From NCBI GenBank assembly GCA_961205875.1, contig OY540821.1, positions 3,720,001-3,784,000 on the forward strand: DNA of 64,000 nt, written 5' to 3'. Below are positions 47,484-59,800 of the stretch, piece by piece. Under the pieces are notes generated by a model. It had not been told where the DNA came from and ran no database searches. It worked only from the letters and a program-made list of their open reading frames with translations. Position numbers and translations under genes: made by a program. Origin of the DNA: Sialis fuliginosa. Its lineage: Eukaryota; Arthropoda; Insecta; Megaloptera; Sialidae. Within the stretch, counting starts at the first letter, position 1, and every line of letters starts with the position of its first letter.

Positions 47484-48822
47484 CAGGGCCGGATTAACAA
47501 CGTAGCAGGAGTAGCAAATGCTACGGGCCCCGCGTCTCTGGGGGCCCCGCGACTTTGCGGAAAAATATCTCTTATTGGACTTACCACTTACCGTCCAATG
47601 GTTGATACGGGGTGTTCAAATCTACAATAATAAATAATTTAAATTTAGGGTTTCCGATCTCGATTCGATTTAATCGAAAAATCGATTTTTGAATCTCCGA
47701 TCTTTGATTTTTTTAATCGATTTTTTCTAAATTTGCTCAAATCAAATCAAGAAAATTTTGTTTGTAAAAGTGGTGTTTTATTATAATCACCTCAAAAAAA
47801 TTAAAGGATAATTAAAAAAAAAGCAAACAGTTATATTTCCGCGAAAATTCATTTAATTTGCGTGTTCCAAATCATATTTTTAAAGTTTGTGCTTTCTAAT
47901 TTTTGAATAAAAATTTCAACAAATTTTATCATCCCTTTCCGTTCTTTGCCAAAGGTTAAAAGGGTTCAAAAAAATATCCTTTAATTTTTTATTAACTTAT
48001 CAATTTTTTTAAGGATTGTATATTCTAAATCAAGTCAGTCAGCGGCGTAGTTAGGGGGTGGGTAGGAGGGCGGGGTGGTCCGACCCGGGTGACAACCTGA
48101 AGGGGTGACATCTGTCTTATTTGTTAAAAAATAAAGCCTATTTACCCATAGACATAGAGCATGGACGGCGCATTTGATTCGAAAACAGAGCCGTGTCAAA
48201 AGAAATAGATGGAAAATGATTTGGGACATACTTGTCCTTATTTAATAATTCATTTATTTCATTCTTATTAGAAAAAGAGATAGATGTATCCCGAAAAAAA
48301 TGGTGTAATATTTCTTTAAAACAGTGAGATAGATACGGTGATGTTTGGGATATATCTATCTCTTTTTCTAATAAGAAATAAATAGTTACTTCTGTTTAAA
48401 TAAGGACAAACCATTTTCTATCTCTTTCTTTTGACACGGCTCGGTTTTCGAGTTAGATGCGCGGTCCATGCTCTATGTCTATCGTATAATATTTACCTCT
48501 TTTTTTGGTTATTTAAAACTTCCAATGGGAAAAATGTCTAATAAATTGAGTGAATTGACTTTTTTTATTATTGAAAGTCTATAGAGGTGATGACCATCCA
48601 ATTTATTTAAAAAATAGATCCCACTGATATTTTTATGTCATTAAAAATTCACAGGGGGTGACGCCCGCTTAATGTGCAAAAAAATCCTATTGACTTTTTT
48701 CGGGGGGAGTGGGTGAAGCTATCGATTTACTCCCCGAGCCCCCCCCCCCCCCCCCGACGCCACTGCCAAGGGCCTCTTTATAACATTTGCTACGGGCCCC
48801 GCGCTTGCTTAATCCGGCCCTG
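47484..48822. mobile_element. hAT element (CAGGGCCGGATTAA termini) in the lipase-lqfR spacer
   Basis: A 1339-bp element starting CAGGGCCGGATTAACAACG and ending GCTTAATCCGGCCCTG. Exact 8-bp duplication CTTGAGAC at 47476-47483 and 48823-48830. It contains a CAGCGGCGTAG-type remnant from about 48039 to 48764 and a palindromic insert at 48148-48484 with ATAGACATAGAGCATGGAC ends. No transposase frame. Confidence 0.9.
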
Positions 48823-48830
48823 CTTGAGAC

Positions 48831-50454
48831 TATTTATTTGCGTAATAAATTATCAATCGTACCAATAAAAAATGTTCAAGCAGTCATTTTTTTTTTCATA
48901 ACTATTGACTATTTTCGCCATGATGTATGTCTGTCTGTCTGTCGGTTTGTAGACACACTGTAACTAAAAAAAATTATAAAAGGGTAAAACTTTAGATTTA
49001 AAATTAATGTTCATATGGGAAAAAAACAATCGGAAACGGATGTTTACTTTTGTATTTGAATAAAAGTTGTAGAGAATATTATTTTCTATAATTTATGTCC
49101 CATTCATTTTTTTCTATCTGTTACAAGTTCATCAGAATTTAATTTATAAAATTATAAACACGTACACTGTTCTCATATTTGTTATTTATACTGTATTACG
49201 TATAAGAAAGTCCCATGGCACTCATGACATATTTTTTCTCTTTACTGTTACTGTGATAATAATTTCCCATAGCTTTTTTATGAACACATTTTTTTATTTA
49301 ACTGATAATAATTTTAGTTTACAATTGAAAGCGATATGAAATTCATAGGGACGTCACTGGTTTAAGTCTTAAGCAATTCAGTATAGTTTTTTTATTCCTG
49401 TTTTGATTATATAATACCATAATAAACGCTTCAATACACATCTAGTTTTTTATTTTATCTTCAATGAATGTGTATGTCATTTCTTCTAGGCACAAGTAGC
49501 GTCTTAGTTATCCGAAATTATATGCATGTATTTAATTTAATAATAATAATAATAAAAATTGTGAAAAATATATTACTACTGTATTTCTAGTAACAAGTTG
49601 TGTCTTATTTGATCAAAATTTTGTCCCGTATCACTGCTTATTTTTTAAAATAACGAGTCAATGAAAAAATAATTAATAACAATTCTAAAAAATATATTAC
49701 TGTGTTTCTAGGCACAAGTAGCGTCTTATTTAGTAAGCGTTTCATCAGATATCATTGTAGGATTTTAAATTAATGTGGATATTATATAGATATTTAATTA
49801 TATAATTTATATAAAATGTCACAATTTTTTTTTCGGTGAAACATATTGAAAAATTTCGTAATTTGTGCTTTCTATTTCTATGCTAACAATGTTACATTAA
49901 TACATTATAAAACAAAACGCAAATATTATTGAATTTTGAAATAATTTTCACACGTTTTCTATAAATTTTCCAAATGACCAATCATTCCATGGAATTATTA
50001 AGTACTTTCAAATATGCCAGAAGGTTGAAATTTCTTATGTAGGTAGAAAAGTACTTGAATATTATTTATACGTATATCGTCTTATGTATCCTTTACACTT
50101 TACAACGAAACATTTTGTTTAAAAAATAAATGTTTAACATAATATCATATATTAATCAACTAAATTATGATAATATGCATTAAATTTGAAATTAATGAAG
50201 AAATAGTAATAAATATAAGCGTATAATAATGCAAAATACTATAATCAATAATACAAACTATAATTTCTATTAGTGTTCATAAAATTATCCATTAAAAACT
50301 AATAAATAAAACAATTAAAAAAATTTAAATATAAGCATAGATATGAACCGCTGATAAAGTGTAGCATATTTCACAGAGATGGCGTTTAATCTAATCGCTG
50401 CATCAAGTTGACGCACCTGGATGACACTTGGCTTATCTTCGGTTGGTATCACTG
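48831..50454. other. Distal upstream region of lqfR
   Basis: No gene. 48897-49110 is an inverted relative of the repeat at 21690-21840, with a (GTCT)n run. At 49480-49760 three diverged units share TTTCTAGGCACAAGTAGCGT, spaced 100-120 bp. 49770-50340 is AT-rich with nothing recognised. Confidence 0.5.
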
Positions 50455-50585
50455 TTCAAAAATGGCTGCCATCATTTGACATGGCCATATCATCACTAGC
50501 AATATAAAATTTTACGAAAAAATCAATTTATACACGACATTTCTTATGTATTTTTAAAAAGTGTGTTTCAATCGTCAATATCACG
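50455..50585 (+). promoter_or_regulatory. Proximal promoter / 5' leader of lqfR
   Basis: Less AT-rich than its surroundings. Two matches to the Pho/YY1 consensus GCCATHWY are at 50468-50475 (GCCATCAT) and 50484-50491 (GCCATATC). No TATA box. The transcription start was not determined, so this is a weak prediction. Confidence 0.3.
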
Positions 50586-53500
50586 ATGGAGAATTTATTC
50601 AGCATGTGGAAAGTGCGCGAATTAGCTGATAAAGTGTACGTATTCATTAAACATATTTCGTCAAATTGGTGTTAAATGTTTTCTAATCTAGATAACAACA
50701 AAATAAATAAATACTCTATTTATCTAGCTTTAAATGTCATAAAGTGCCATGTGAATTAAATTTGACATATATACAACCGTTTTTTACTTCAATAAAGTGT
50801 CCTTGTACATTCTATACATAATTGTATCATAAAAATATTTTTTTCAGTACGAATGTTGTCATGAACTATACCGAAGTCGAAGCTAAAGTTCGCGAAGCGA
50901 CAAATGATGAAGCTTGGGGTCCTACAGGTCAACAGATGCAAGAATTAGCCCACTCTACATTCACCTACGAACAATTCCCTGAAGTCATGTCAATGCTTTG
51001 GAAACGGATGTTTCAAGATAACAAACAACACTGGAGACGAACCTACAAAGTGAGTGATTGCATGAAAAAAATAACAAGTAATTGAATCTAATTTACTTAT
51101 TTCAATTCCAGAGCCTCCTCCTCTTGAACTACCTCGTCCGGAACGGTTCTGAAAGAGTTGTTACATCCGCAAGAGAACACATCTACGATCTACGCACTCT
51201 TGAAAACTATACGTTCGTGGACGAATACGGCAAAGATCAAGGGATTAATATCCGGCATAAAGTTCAAGAACTGATAGAATTTATTCAGGATGATGAAAAA
51301 CTCAGAGATGAGCGAAAAAAAGCGAAGAAAAACAAAGATAAATACATCGGAATGAGTAGTGATAACATGGGATCACGTTTTGGTCCTTCAAACTGGGATG
51401 ATGGATCTAGAAGTTCATGGAATCGGCCTGATACGACCTGGGATCAAAATGGGGGGAATAAAGATAGATATGAAGATGAATATGATGGAGAAAAAGAAGA
51501 TTCTGATACTGAGACAAATCAAAACTATACGAAACAGTACAGGGATAGTGAAATTGGATCAGGGGATAAGAAAGTAAACATAAACCTGAGCAGTAGCATT
51601 GTTAAACCCGGTGGAGTGAAAACAGTGTCTCCGATCAAGAAAAAAATCGACCTAGGAGCTGCTGCAACGTTCGGTCGTGGCCCCAGTCAAAGCCCCGTAC
51701 CGAAAAGCGATGCAATAAACAACAACGCTTCAGATCTAATCGGGGACCTTCTCGAAACTGAAGAAAAACCTGAAAAAAGTGCGGAATTTGGTGACTTCTC
51801 AAATGCATTTGATTCACCAAAAGACGAGGATGACTTTGCAGACTTCTCATCGGCTTTCAGTGAAGAGAAAAGTGCCCCGGTTGTGGAAAGTGGGGATATT
51901 TGGGGGGACGTGCAAACTAATGTAGTGTTTCAAGGTTTGGCCCCGTTTGTGAAGCCTCAGGAGGGGCCCAAGACTAACACAGACCTGCTGTCAGACTTAG
52001 CGGAGCTCACGGTACAGGATCCTACCAATAGTCTGATGGATGGAGTCAATTCAAGTAAGTAAAGTTTTGTTTGAATGTGGTTGTTATAAAGTTCTGCGAT
52101 TGTTGGGTGGGAAGTGGCCGAAGTCGGAAATAGGGGGGTGGGGATCCTGGGGACTGAAGTTGTAGAGAACGTTATTGACTTTGATTTTGGTTATGTAGAA
52201 TCTTTGATAGAATAAAAGGTTTTTGAAATATGAGATGAAATTTGATTGTGATAAAATTACGATGTTTTAAATAAAATTATATCTTGCAAACAAAAAACTT
52301 TTATAATTTTTTTTTTAGTGGAAGTTGTAGAAAGTTGTATTGTTTTCGATTTTTTTATGTAGAAATTATAATTAATAAATAGTTTTTCATAAAATCAAGA
52401 AAATATAAAAATAGGACAAAAATAACACACTTCAAAGCTTGCTTTGGGTGTTCAATATCTTATTGTAATGTTTTTAATCTCGTAAATCGGAAGTCGTTAG
52501 AAAAAACATTTCAGATAAAAGTTATAGAAGATTTAATTAACTGTCTTTGATTTAGTTTCTGAGCAATTTCACGAAAAAATGAATAGTTTTTGTTAAAATA
52601 AAGAAAATATAAAAATGGCTGTTGAAAATTCTAAGATAATTAAAAATGTATAACTCGTCAAACTATTTTTTTTTTAAAACGACAATGGCATCTCAGGACT
52701 TTATAATCAGCTATATTTCTTACTCCAAATGACCCATCAAGTAAAAAATGGGTCAAATAATGAAAAGGGGCAATTTTAACTGACAAAATTCCCCCATTTC
52801 AGAACCGACCTCACCGTCAGAACAACTGGAAAACGCAACAAAGAATTTACTGAAAATTCAAAGAATAAACAGTTCTAACGACATTTTAAAAATACAACAA
52901 TCAATCGACGCTATTTTAAAACATCTTCCCGGCCCAGTAACAATACAAAATATCCTAAACATCGACAACAATCCAGAAATTAACGAATTTTCCGAAACAA
53001 AATACGGTTTCATATTAGAAGAAACCATATCAAAATTCGACAAAAACTGGCCCCTAAACTTGACCCAATTTGATTCACGTATTTTGAATTTATTCATAAT
53101 TGAAAGTAATTTCTTTTTCTTATCAGAAAGTCTGTTCGTTCTTTTAGAACACTTAAAAAAATCCGAAATTCAAAAAGTGAAATGTATTTTATATATTTTA
53201 CAAGATTTTATTATGAACGATTCAATTTTGGTTAGTTTAGTACAAATATCTACTTATAATGAGTTATATACGTATGATTTTCTTGAAGAAAAATGGTCTA
53301 AATTCCTCCAATTCTTAATATCTTTGAGTACGAGAATTTCTAATAGATTACAAAAAGAAATACCGAATTTTTTCGATAAAGATAACATCTGTAAATTTTT
53401 TATTTTTCATATAACACGTTCTTTATTTTTTCTTCATGAAGCAATCCAAAAAAATCGTATATTATTTGAAATAAAATTCATTTCCCAATTTATAAGTAAG

Positions 53501-56331
53501 GTATTTGTAAATTTTCGAAATTCAAGCGCTCTTTTAACCTTCATCGAATTCATTTATACTTGGTGCATTCAAGAAAATTCAGAAACCAAATGTGAATTAA
53601 TTAGGGGAGTTTTATTTAATTTAAATCGACCCTCGATTGAAATTTTTGCTGTTATGTTATTCCAAAATTGCCCATATAGGGAGGGGTTCATATATAATAT
53701 CCTAGGAGACGTAATACTCAAAAATAAAGATTGGAATTTCATCCTTTCTAAAAAAATACCCCTCCTTTCATATTTCAATGAAAAGGTAAACAATTTACTG
53801 GCGAATTTAGTCGACTATCTTTTTTCTGTTAAGTGCAATATTCTATCAAAAATCTTGGTCGATATTTTAAACGTATGGTCGGATAAGTCTTCAATACTTC
53901 ATACGAGTGTCGACCATCACTTTTATCTAACAAAAACTATAATATTCTGTATTAAAAAACTTAAAAACGACACAAATAAAGCTGAAATTCAGCAAAAAAT
54001 ATTTCAAGGTATAGTAACCCATCTTGAATGCCCTGATGTTAATATAAGAACATGCGGAATGGTAGTAGGAGAACTGATGTCTTCATTCTTCGAAGCAGAA
54101 GATGTTACATTAAATTTTGATTATTCGAAAATGCCCCCCAAAACACAAGAAGTTGTTGATCAGTTTAAAAATTTACAACCAAAAGATGCAGAATTTGAGT
54201 TACGATCAGTTGAAAATATAATTTTATCTTTGAAAAATGAAGATTCCCCCCAAATTTACACGAGTAATTTTAGTTTAGGTCCAACGGTAAAATTGATGTT
54301 AGAAAATGAAGTTATATCTGAAACAGTTGCAGGGAAAATGGATCATTTAAATATAATAGATCCGATAGAGCTTGATTCTGATGATGATCTAGAAGCTTAT
54401 GACATTTCTAATGATGTAAAAGTATCGAAAATTCAATCCCCCGTTTATTTGCGTGACCTTAGAGATCAGTTAGTTGAAACTGATCTTCCAGAAATGTTCG
54501 AACTCTGTCTACAAAATGCAGAAAGTCTTATAATTACAAATTTACCGAATGATGATTTTTCTTTAGGTCTTGAAATTCTTGAATTATTAATTGGGTTAGA
54601 ACCGCGTTTTTCAGTTGAAGATTTCGAGTCTTTAGTATTTAGTTCTTGTGTTGCAATTGCCAGTGTTTATCCCAAAGAATCTGCAGAATTCTTGAGCTCG
54701 GAATTTCATAAAGAAATTGGGAAATATACAATAGTTCAAAAGATTTTTATACTTGATGTTTTATCACGGTCTGCTGTAAATCTGGCAAGTGCACACTGTA
54801 AAGAGGAAGGAATTGGAAGCAAAAAGAACCCGAAAAAGGGGGGGTTGGTCTCAGAAGATCTCCAAAAAGCTAGGGATTTGTTAAAATCAAAAATTGAATC
54901 GAACACTAGGAGGTTTATATCAAAAAAGAAAATTGTTCGGTCAAAACGTAATGAATTTTCGCAAGTAGCTGGGTCGTTCTTTTTTCCTTTAGTCTATGGA
55001 TTCGGAAAGACCCAGTTCATCGTTATTTCCTTGTCCCCAAAATACGATACGGATTTTATTCTTTTGATCCATTTTTTGAAAACTCTGACTTCGATAATCT
55101 GTGCGTCGGAAAACTGCTATATCTTATTGAAGATGGTGAAGGAAGTTTTTGAAATTGAAAGGGCTCTTAGGTTCCATAGAGAACCGAAAGTAAGGTTGGC
55201 AGCTATAGGGATGCTAGGGGCAGTTTTTGTTACACTTTCTAAGGATCTAATTTTATCGGAATTTTTGCAAAATTCTATAGAGATTCAGGCATTTTTGATT
55301 GATGTTGTAAACGGGGAAGTAAATGAAGAATGTAGATTTTTGGCTAAAAATGTACTTTATATTATAAATAGTGTTTTAAGTGACTTATTTAAAGTCGAAC
55401 TTTAAAATAAATAAAAAAGTACTTCGATGATAGAAATAATAACGTATTTATAAGAATTATACTTGTTTTTTATTAGAAAAATGTAAATGAATACGATAAT
55501 AAAAATATCAAATAGAAATTAAATTGTAATATTTAAAGATGTCCCACAGGACTTCGAACCGTTATTTTTTTCGTTTCGGTTTTCGTTCCGGTTCGAGTAA
55601 AAAAATATATTTCGGTTCGGTTCCGGTTTTCGTTCCGCAAAAAATAACGGTTTTTCCGTTTTTTGGTTCAGCTCCGAGTGATTAATTAAAAAAAAATTAT
55701 TTGTATTAAAAAAAATTTGTTCTACCATAATTTAGAACATTTTATAGAACTTGTCCGAACGACAATTGAAATGGGAAATAAGATCATATTAACGCGCGTT
55801 TTTTTACATGTACTGAACCGTAAAAACCGATATTTTTATTTCGGATTTTCGTTCCGGCAAAAAATAACGGTTTTTCCGGTTTTCGGTTCAATTCCGGTTC
55901 GAAGCCCTAATGTCCCAATTATATCCGATTTAGAATATTTTGTTTACCCACCTAATATTAATGACAACTTCCCTTCTCTAGGAATAAATCAACATCAACT
56001 TCCCCTAGAACCCCTAACGTCGCTACAAATATCTTCAACAAATGTTACATCACCTTCAGCGGCCAATGCAACCATCTGCACCCCAATTGGGTCAACTTGG
56101 AAGGATCTTAATATCGACATAGACAACTTATCGTTGTCTAATCATAAGAATAAATCTATTAATGCCCCAAGTATGAACCAGCTGGCTAGCAATCCGACCT
56201 CACCTGTCAATCAGCCGAAAGGTGTTCAGTTTGGGGCCAATCAGACGGCAGGATTTCCGATTGGGGCGGGGCCTAGACAAGGTATGTCGTATTATCAACA
56301 AAATCAAGGTTTTTATCCACAGTTCAAATGA
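50586..56331 (+). CDS. lqfR: EpsinR / CLINT1 (lqfR), short ENTH isoform
   Basis: Exons 50586-50635, 50848-51049, 51112-52054 and 55982-56331 give 514 residues. ATG at 50586 fits the family start (MENLFSMWKVRELADKVTN). The ENTH domain covers about residues 17-150, with NYTEVEAKVREATNDEAWGP, LLLLNYLVRNGSERVVTSAR and DEYGKDQGINIRHKVQELIE, then the basic stretch ERKKAKKNKDKY. The middle has KKKIDLGAAATFGRG and two acidic-Phe motifs, EFGDFSNAF and DDFADFSSAF, of the kind that bind gamma-ear/GGA domains. The end carries STWKDLNIDIDNLSL and APSMNQLA as in CLINT1. The protein binds phosphoinositides and AP-1/clathrin at the trans-Golgi and endosomes. Exon 3 ends one base into a codon and can join either 52803 (Tel2 exon) or 55982, both in frame. 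Length is somewhat below vertebrate CLINT1. Confidence 0.95.
52803..55405 (+). CDS. lqfR: Tel2 exon, read as an in-frame EpsinR-Tel2 fusion
   Basis: After the acceptor AG at 52801-52802 the frame stays open for 2603 nt to TAA at 55403. Joined to the ENTH exons it makes a protein of about 1265 residues. The 866 added residues match Tel2/TELO2, which is about 840 residues long in other animals. The conserved block starts at PVYLRDLRDQL near 54440; the C-terminal part has FFFPLVYGFGKTQF and ERALRFHREPKVRLAAIGML, the most conserved Tel2 signatures. Tel2 works with Tti1 and Tti2 to stabilise PI3K-like kinases such as TOR, ATM and ATR. The first in-frame ATG is at 53213, 136 codons into the exon, so a normal Tel2 N-terminus can only come from the fusion. 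In Drosophila lqfR the same arrangement is known. The exon has no introns and its own stop. Confidence 0.95.
55406..55415 (+). terminator. Polyadenylation signal of the Tel2-ending transcript
   Basis: Two overlapping AATAAA hexamers (55406-55411 and 55410-55415) begin at the base after the Tel2 stop codon. A further AATAAA is at 55498-55503. These suggest a very short 3' UTR for the fusion transcript. Confidence 0.5.
55547..55909. mobile_element. hAT MITE (CAGGGCTTCGAACCG family) between the two lqfR 3' ends
   Basis: A 363-bp copy, here inverted relative to the others, with the exact 8-bp duplication ATGTCCCA at 55539-55546 and 55910-55917. Its right end is 72 nt upstream of the exon at 55982. 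The long frame starting at 55717 runs through it by chance and is not a separate gene. Confidence 0.88.
55982..56331 (+). CDS. lqfR: Terminal exon of the short lqfR isoform
   Basis: Acceptor CTTCTCTAG at 55973-55981; the exon supplies GA to complete the split codon 399 (Arg) and encodes 115 more residues to TGA at 56329. It ends RQGMSYYQQNQGFYPQFK. NIDIDNLSL and PSMNQLA are conserved with vertebrate CLINT1. That shows this, not the Tel2 exon, is the ancestral 3' end. Confidence 0.92.
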
Positions 56332-56483
56332 TATCAGCAAGTTGTTTAAATAATTTATGGTTTTTAGTCCGATCTCTTGAACTTATTTAATGTGTTTATT
56401 ATACAGGTTGGTCACAAATTTGGAATTTATATTTTTTAAATATTTTTGTTTGTTTAAATTGAGGATTTTTTAAAGAGGCGGGG

Positions 56484-56885
56484 CAGTGGCGTAGTAAGAA
56501 AAAATTTCGGGGGGGGGGTTAAGTTTGGGGGTCGCAAAATATGCGAAATTATGATTATAATTTCTAATGATCTAAAATGTAATTTCTAATCTTATGACTA
56601 AAAAAAATTGAAAGTTTATTAATAAAATAATAAGTAGTTATTGAAGACCTTTTTTTTTTGTCATATAAGGAAGTGCAGTTAACTGTATGATAAAAAAAAA
56701 CACAGAAAAGTCATTCAATTAAAAATTATTATAATTATTTCGCATATTTTAAGAACATTGAATATTTCGGGGGGGGGGGGGGGTATAATCACAAAATGTA
56801 GTAATAATTTCATATATTTTAAGAACATTGAATATTTCGAGGGGGGTTTCGACCCCAAAACCCACCCCCCGTTCCTACGCCACTG
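56484..56885. mobile_element. CAGTGGCGTAG hAT MITE downstream of lqfR
   Basis: A 402-bp element starting CAGTGGCGTAGTAAG and ending CCTACGCCACTG, with exact 8-bp duplication AGGCGGGG at 56476-56483 and 56886-56893. Contains runs of 9-15 G. It may lie in the lqfR 3' UTR. Confidence 0.9.
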
Positions 56886-56893
56886 AGGCGGGG

Positions 56894-59800
56894 GAGTGAT
56901 ATGATTTATGAGCAAAAATCAGTGATTTTTTTCTGGACAAAAAATTAATTGATATTTCTAAAATCATTATAAAATTTCCATTGTGTTCAAATAAAATTGG
57001 GTTATTTAAAATTTTAGAGATTCGGCGATTTTTAGAAAGAATTTTTTTTTTGTATTTTCAAAACGAAATTGATTTTTTTTTGTGTCATAGAAAATAAAAA
57101 ACTGTAAATATATGTTATTTAAAAATAACCAAAATTTCTACCAAATTGATTTAAATTTAAAATTGCGTGTGGTGTATAATTTATACTTCCGGGGGTATTA
57201 TTTTATATATTTTATTCTAAATATATATAGTTAATAATTCTTATATTGTGATAAATATAGATTATATTATTTCTTTTCTTTTTTTGAGGAAAAAAACTAT
57301 CTGATAATTTTTTCCTGAAATTCTATGCATTTCGCTCAAATTCAAACTGCGCAGGCGCATTTTCCTGCGATAGCATTATTATTTTTTTATTTCAGTACCA
57401 GTTTTAAAAAAGTCGATAACAATCGGAGTAAAAAAAAACGACTGATTTAAAAAAAAATTAACTCGATAATGGGGAAAGATATATGAATGATTTCTTTTAA
57501 TTGAAGAGTATTTAACTACCTTTAAAAGGGTGAATTTTTTAAAATATTTTTTATACATTTTTTTAGAAAAATTTCATGATTCTAATAAATTATTTTAAAG
57601 CCCATTACACCCTATTTAATTTTAAATTAAATTCGATTTCGTATCTGTTCAGATTTTGAAAATATACGGCCCCAAAGATCATTTGAAAAACATTTTTTTT
57701 CGATTGTTATAAAGCACATCAAAACTGGTTTTAAATTAATTTTTATTCCATATCATATACTAATTATTTTTTTTTTGGTGCTGGGCACATTTTTTAGTTC
57801 ATTTTAGGTAATTATCACAATTTTTTTGTATATAAATCAATAATAATAATTAAATAATAACGAATTTGGTAAATTGTTATTAATTTTATATTTTATATGT
57901 AAATAGAAATAATTAATGGCAACTGATTATCAATTAGGGTAAATTTGTAATATTGAGAGCAGTGTAGGGTAAGGTGGGGAGTTTTTGACCCTTTAAGATA
58001 TTTTTTAATATTTTTTTTAGTAATTTGAAATTAAACTAAAAAAAAAATTATTTATTGCTTTTAATATCGTTTTTCCTAGTGGTCAATAACTGTAACGTGG
58101 TCAATAATTGCCTCACGTACCCTTGTAATATTATTGGGGAAAATAGAATGTTATTAATTAATAATTCATATTTTATTTTTTTCCTGTATTCTGAATTGAT
58201 TTTAAGCAATATATTTAATTTTTAAATTGATATTGTTAATATTCAAACTATAAAGTTTGTATAAAACATTATGGGACTATCTCCTTTACTTTTATTTTAA
58301 TTTGCCCCCCTCCCCTAAAAACGACTTAATTATTTTGTTTTTCATTATTCTTGTAATTAAATAATTTGAAATATTTTTCTTTTATCCAAAACCAGTCAGT
58401 TTTATTTTGTGAATTCCCCCTTTATATTTTATATTAATTATACCCCCCCCCCCTTAAATTAAAAAAAATCGACTTTTTATTTAACTTTTTTTAAACTTTT
58501 ATGCCCGTCAATTATCTTACATATTTTCCAGGCGCGTATCTACGATTTTTTTTGCAGGGGGACCTTGAAATAATTTATGCTTTAATTTGCACCGATTTTT
58601 CCTCAAATTTGTTATTTAATTTAAATTTTTCGCTTTTTTAATATAATAAAAAATTGACTACCTTCAATATTCTTGTAATATAATTATTTTCCATGTGCGT
58701 ATCTAAGATTTTTTGAAAGGATGGGCGCTTAAATAAATTCTTCTATTTTAATTTTCAACAAAATTGTTCCAAATTCGGTATTTATTTGAAATTTTTCGAT
58801 TTTAAATATAATAAAAACTATATTTTTTACGAAGAGACGCATAAATAAATTCTATTTTAATTTTCAGCAAAATTGTTCTGAATTTGATATTTTTTTAAAT
58901 TTGTTGCTTTTTAATATAATAAAAAGTATACTACCTTCAATATTATTTTACTGCAGGCGCGTATCTAGTATTTTTAAAGGAAGCGCTGATTAAAAAAAAA
59001 AAAAACTAATCGACTTTTTCGGTTTGTAGTTCAATTTTGGATACCCCTGTATGTATTTTAGTTTTGTAAATGTTTTTTGCGGACTTTATAGTAACACTAT
59101 GTGCCTTAAATTTAATTATTTTTTTTGGTAATGTTATATGTATGGTGTACATTTCTTTATGTATAGAGACTATTACATTTCTAAAGTCTGTCTGTCTGTA
59201 AGTTTTCAATATATATGTATGTATGTGTTTAGAAATATCTATATATATGTATACTTATTGATTAATTATTTAGTATTTACAATAAACATCATTTTAAATA
59301 TATCTGCGTTTCATTTTTAGTACCCTGTAAATAATTTAAGAATTAATTGCTTTAGCTTACAGAATACTTCTTTTACATTTTTGAATTACCAGCAGTTGAT
59401 GATTAATTTGATCATGTGGCGTGTAGTTCTGTTCTGGTAAATTTTATCCATTTCGTTTATATTTCTACAGAAATACTATTTAAAAGATCAATAAACAAGA
59501 CAAACTGTAGAAATAACATCTGCAAACCTGACAAACACGCATGTAAAATCAGTTGCATATACTTATATTGCTAACAAAACACCAATTAATAACTGCAATC
59601 AGGCATACATACAGGTAAAACTGGTTATCTACAATCAGATATGTATACAAGTAAAACTGGTTGCATATATACTGACATTCCTAAGATTATTGGATGTTAT
59701 CTGCAACCAGATATACACACGTAATACTGGCTGCATATATACTGGCGTTTCTAACAAAACCAATTGAATTATTCTGCAACTTGATAACACGTTTGTAATG

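Noticed and set aside
53060-53062. TTG as a possible start of Tel2
   Set aside because: The frame is open back to the splice acceptor at 52803 and is in phase with exon 3, so it is internal to the fusion.
55717-55981. Upstream extension of the frame into the terminal lqfR exon
   Set aside because: Runs through a hAT MITE with a perfect target duplication; the real exon begins at the acceptor before 55982.
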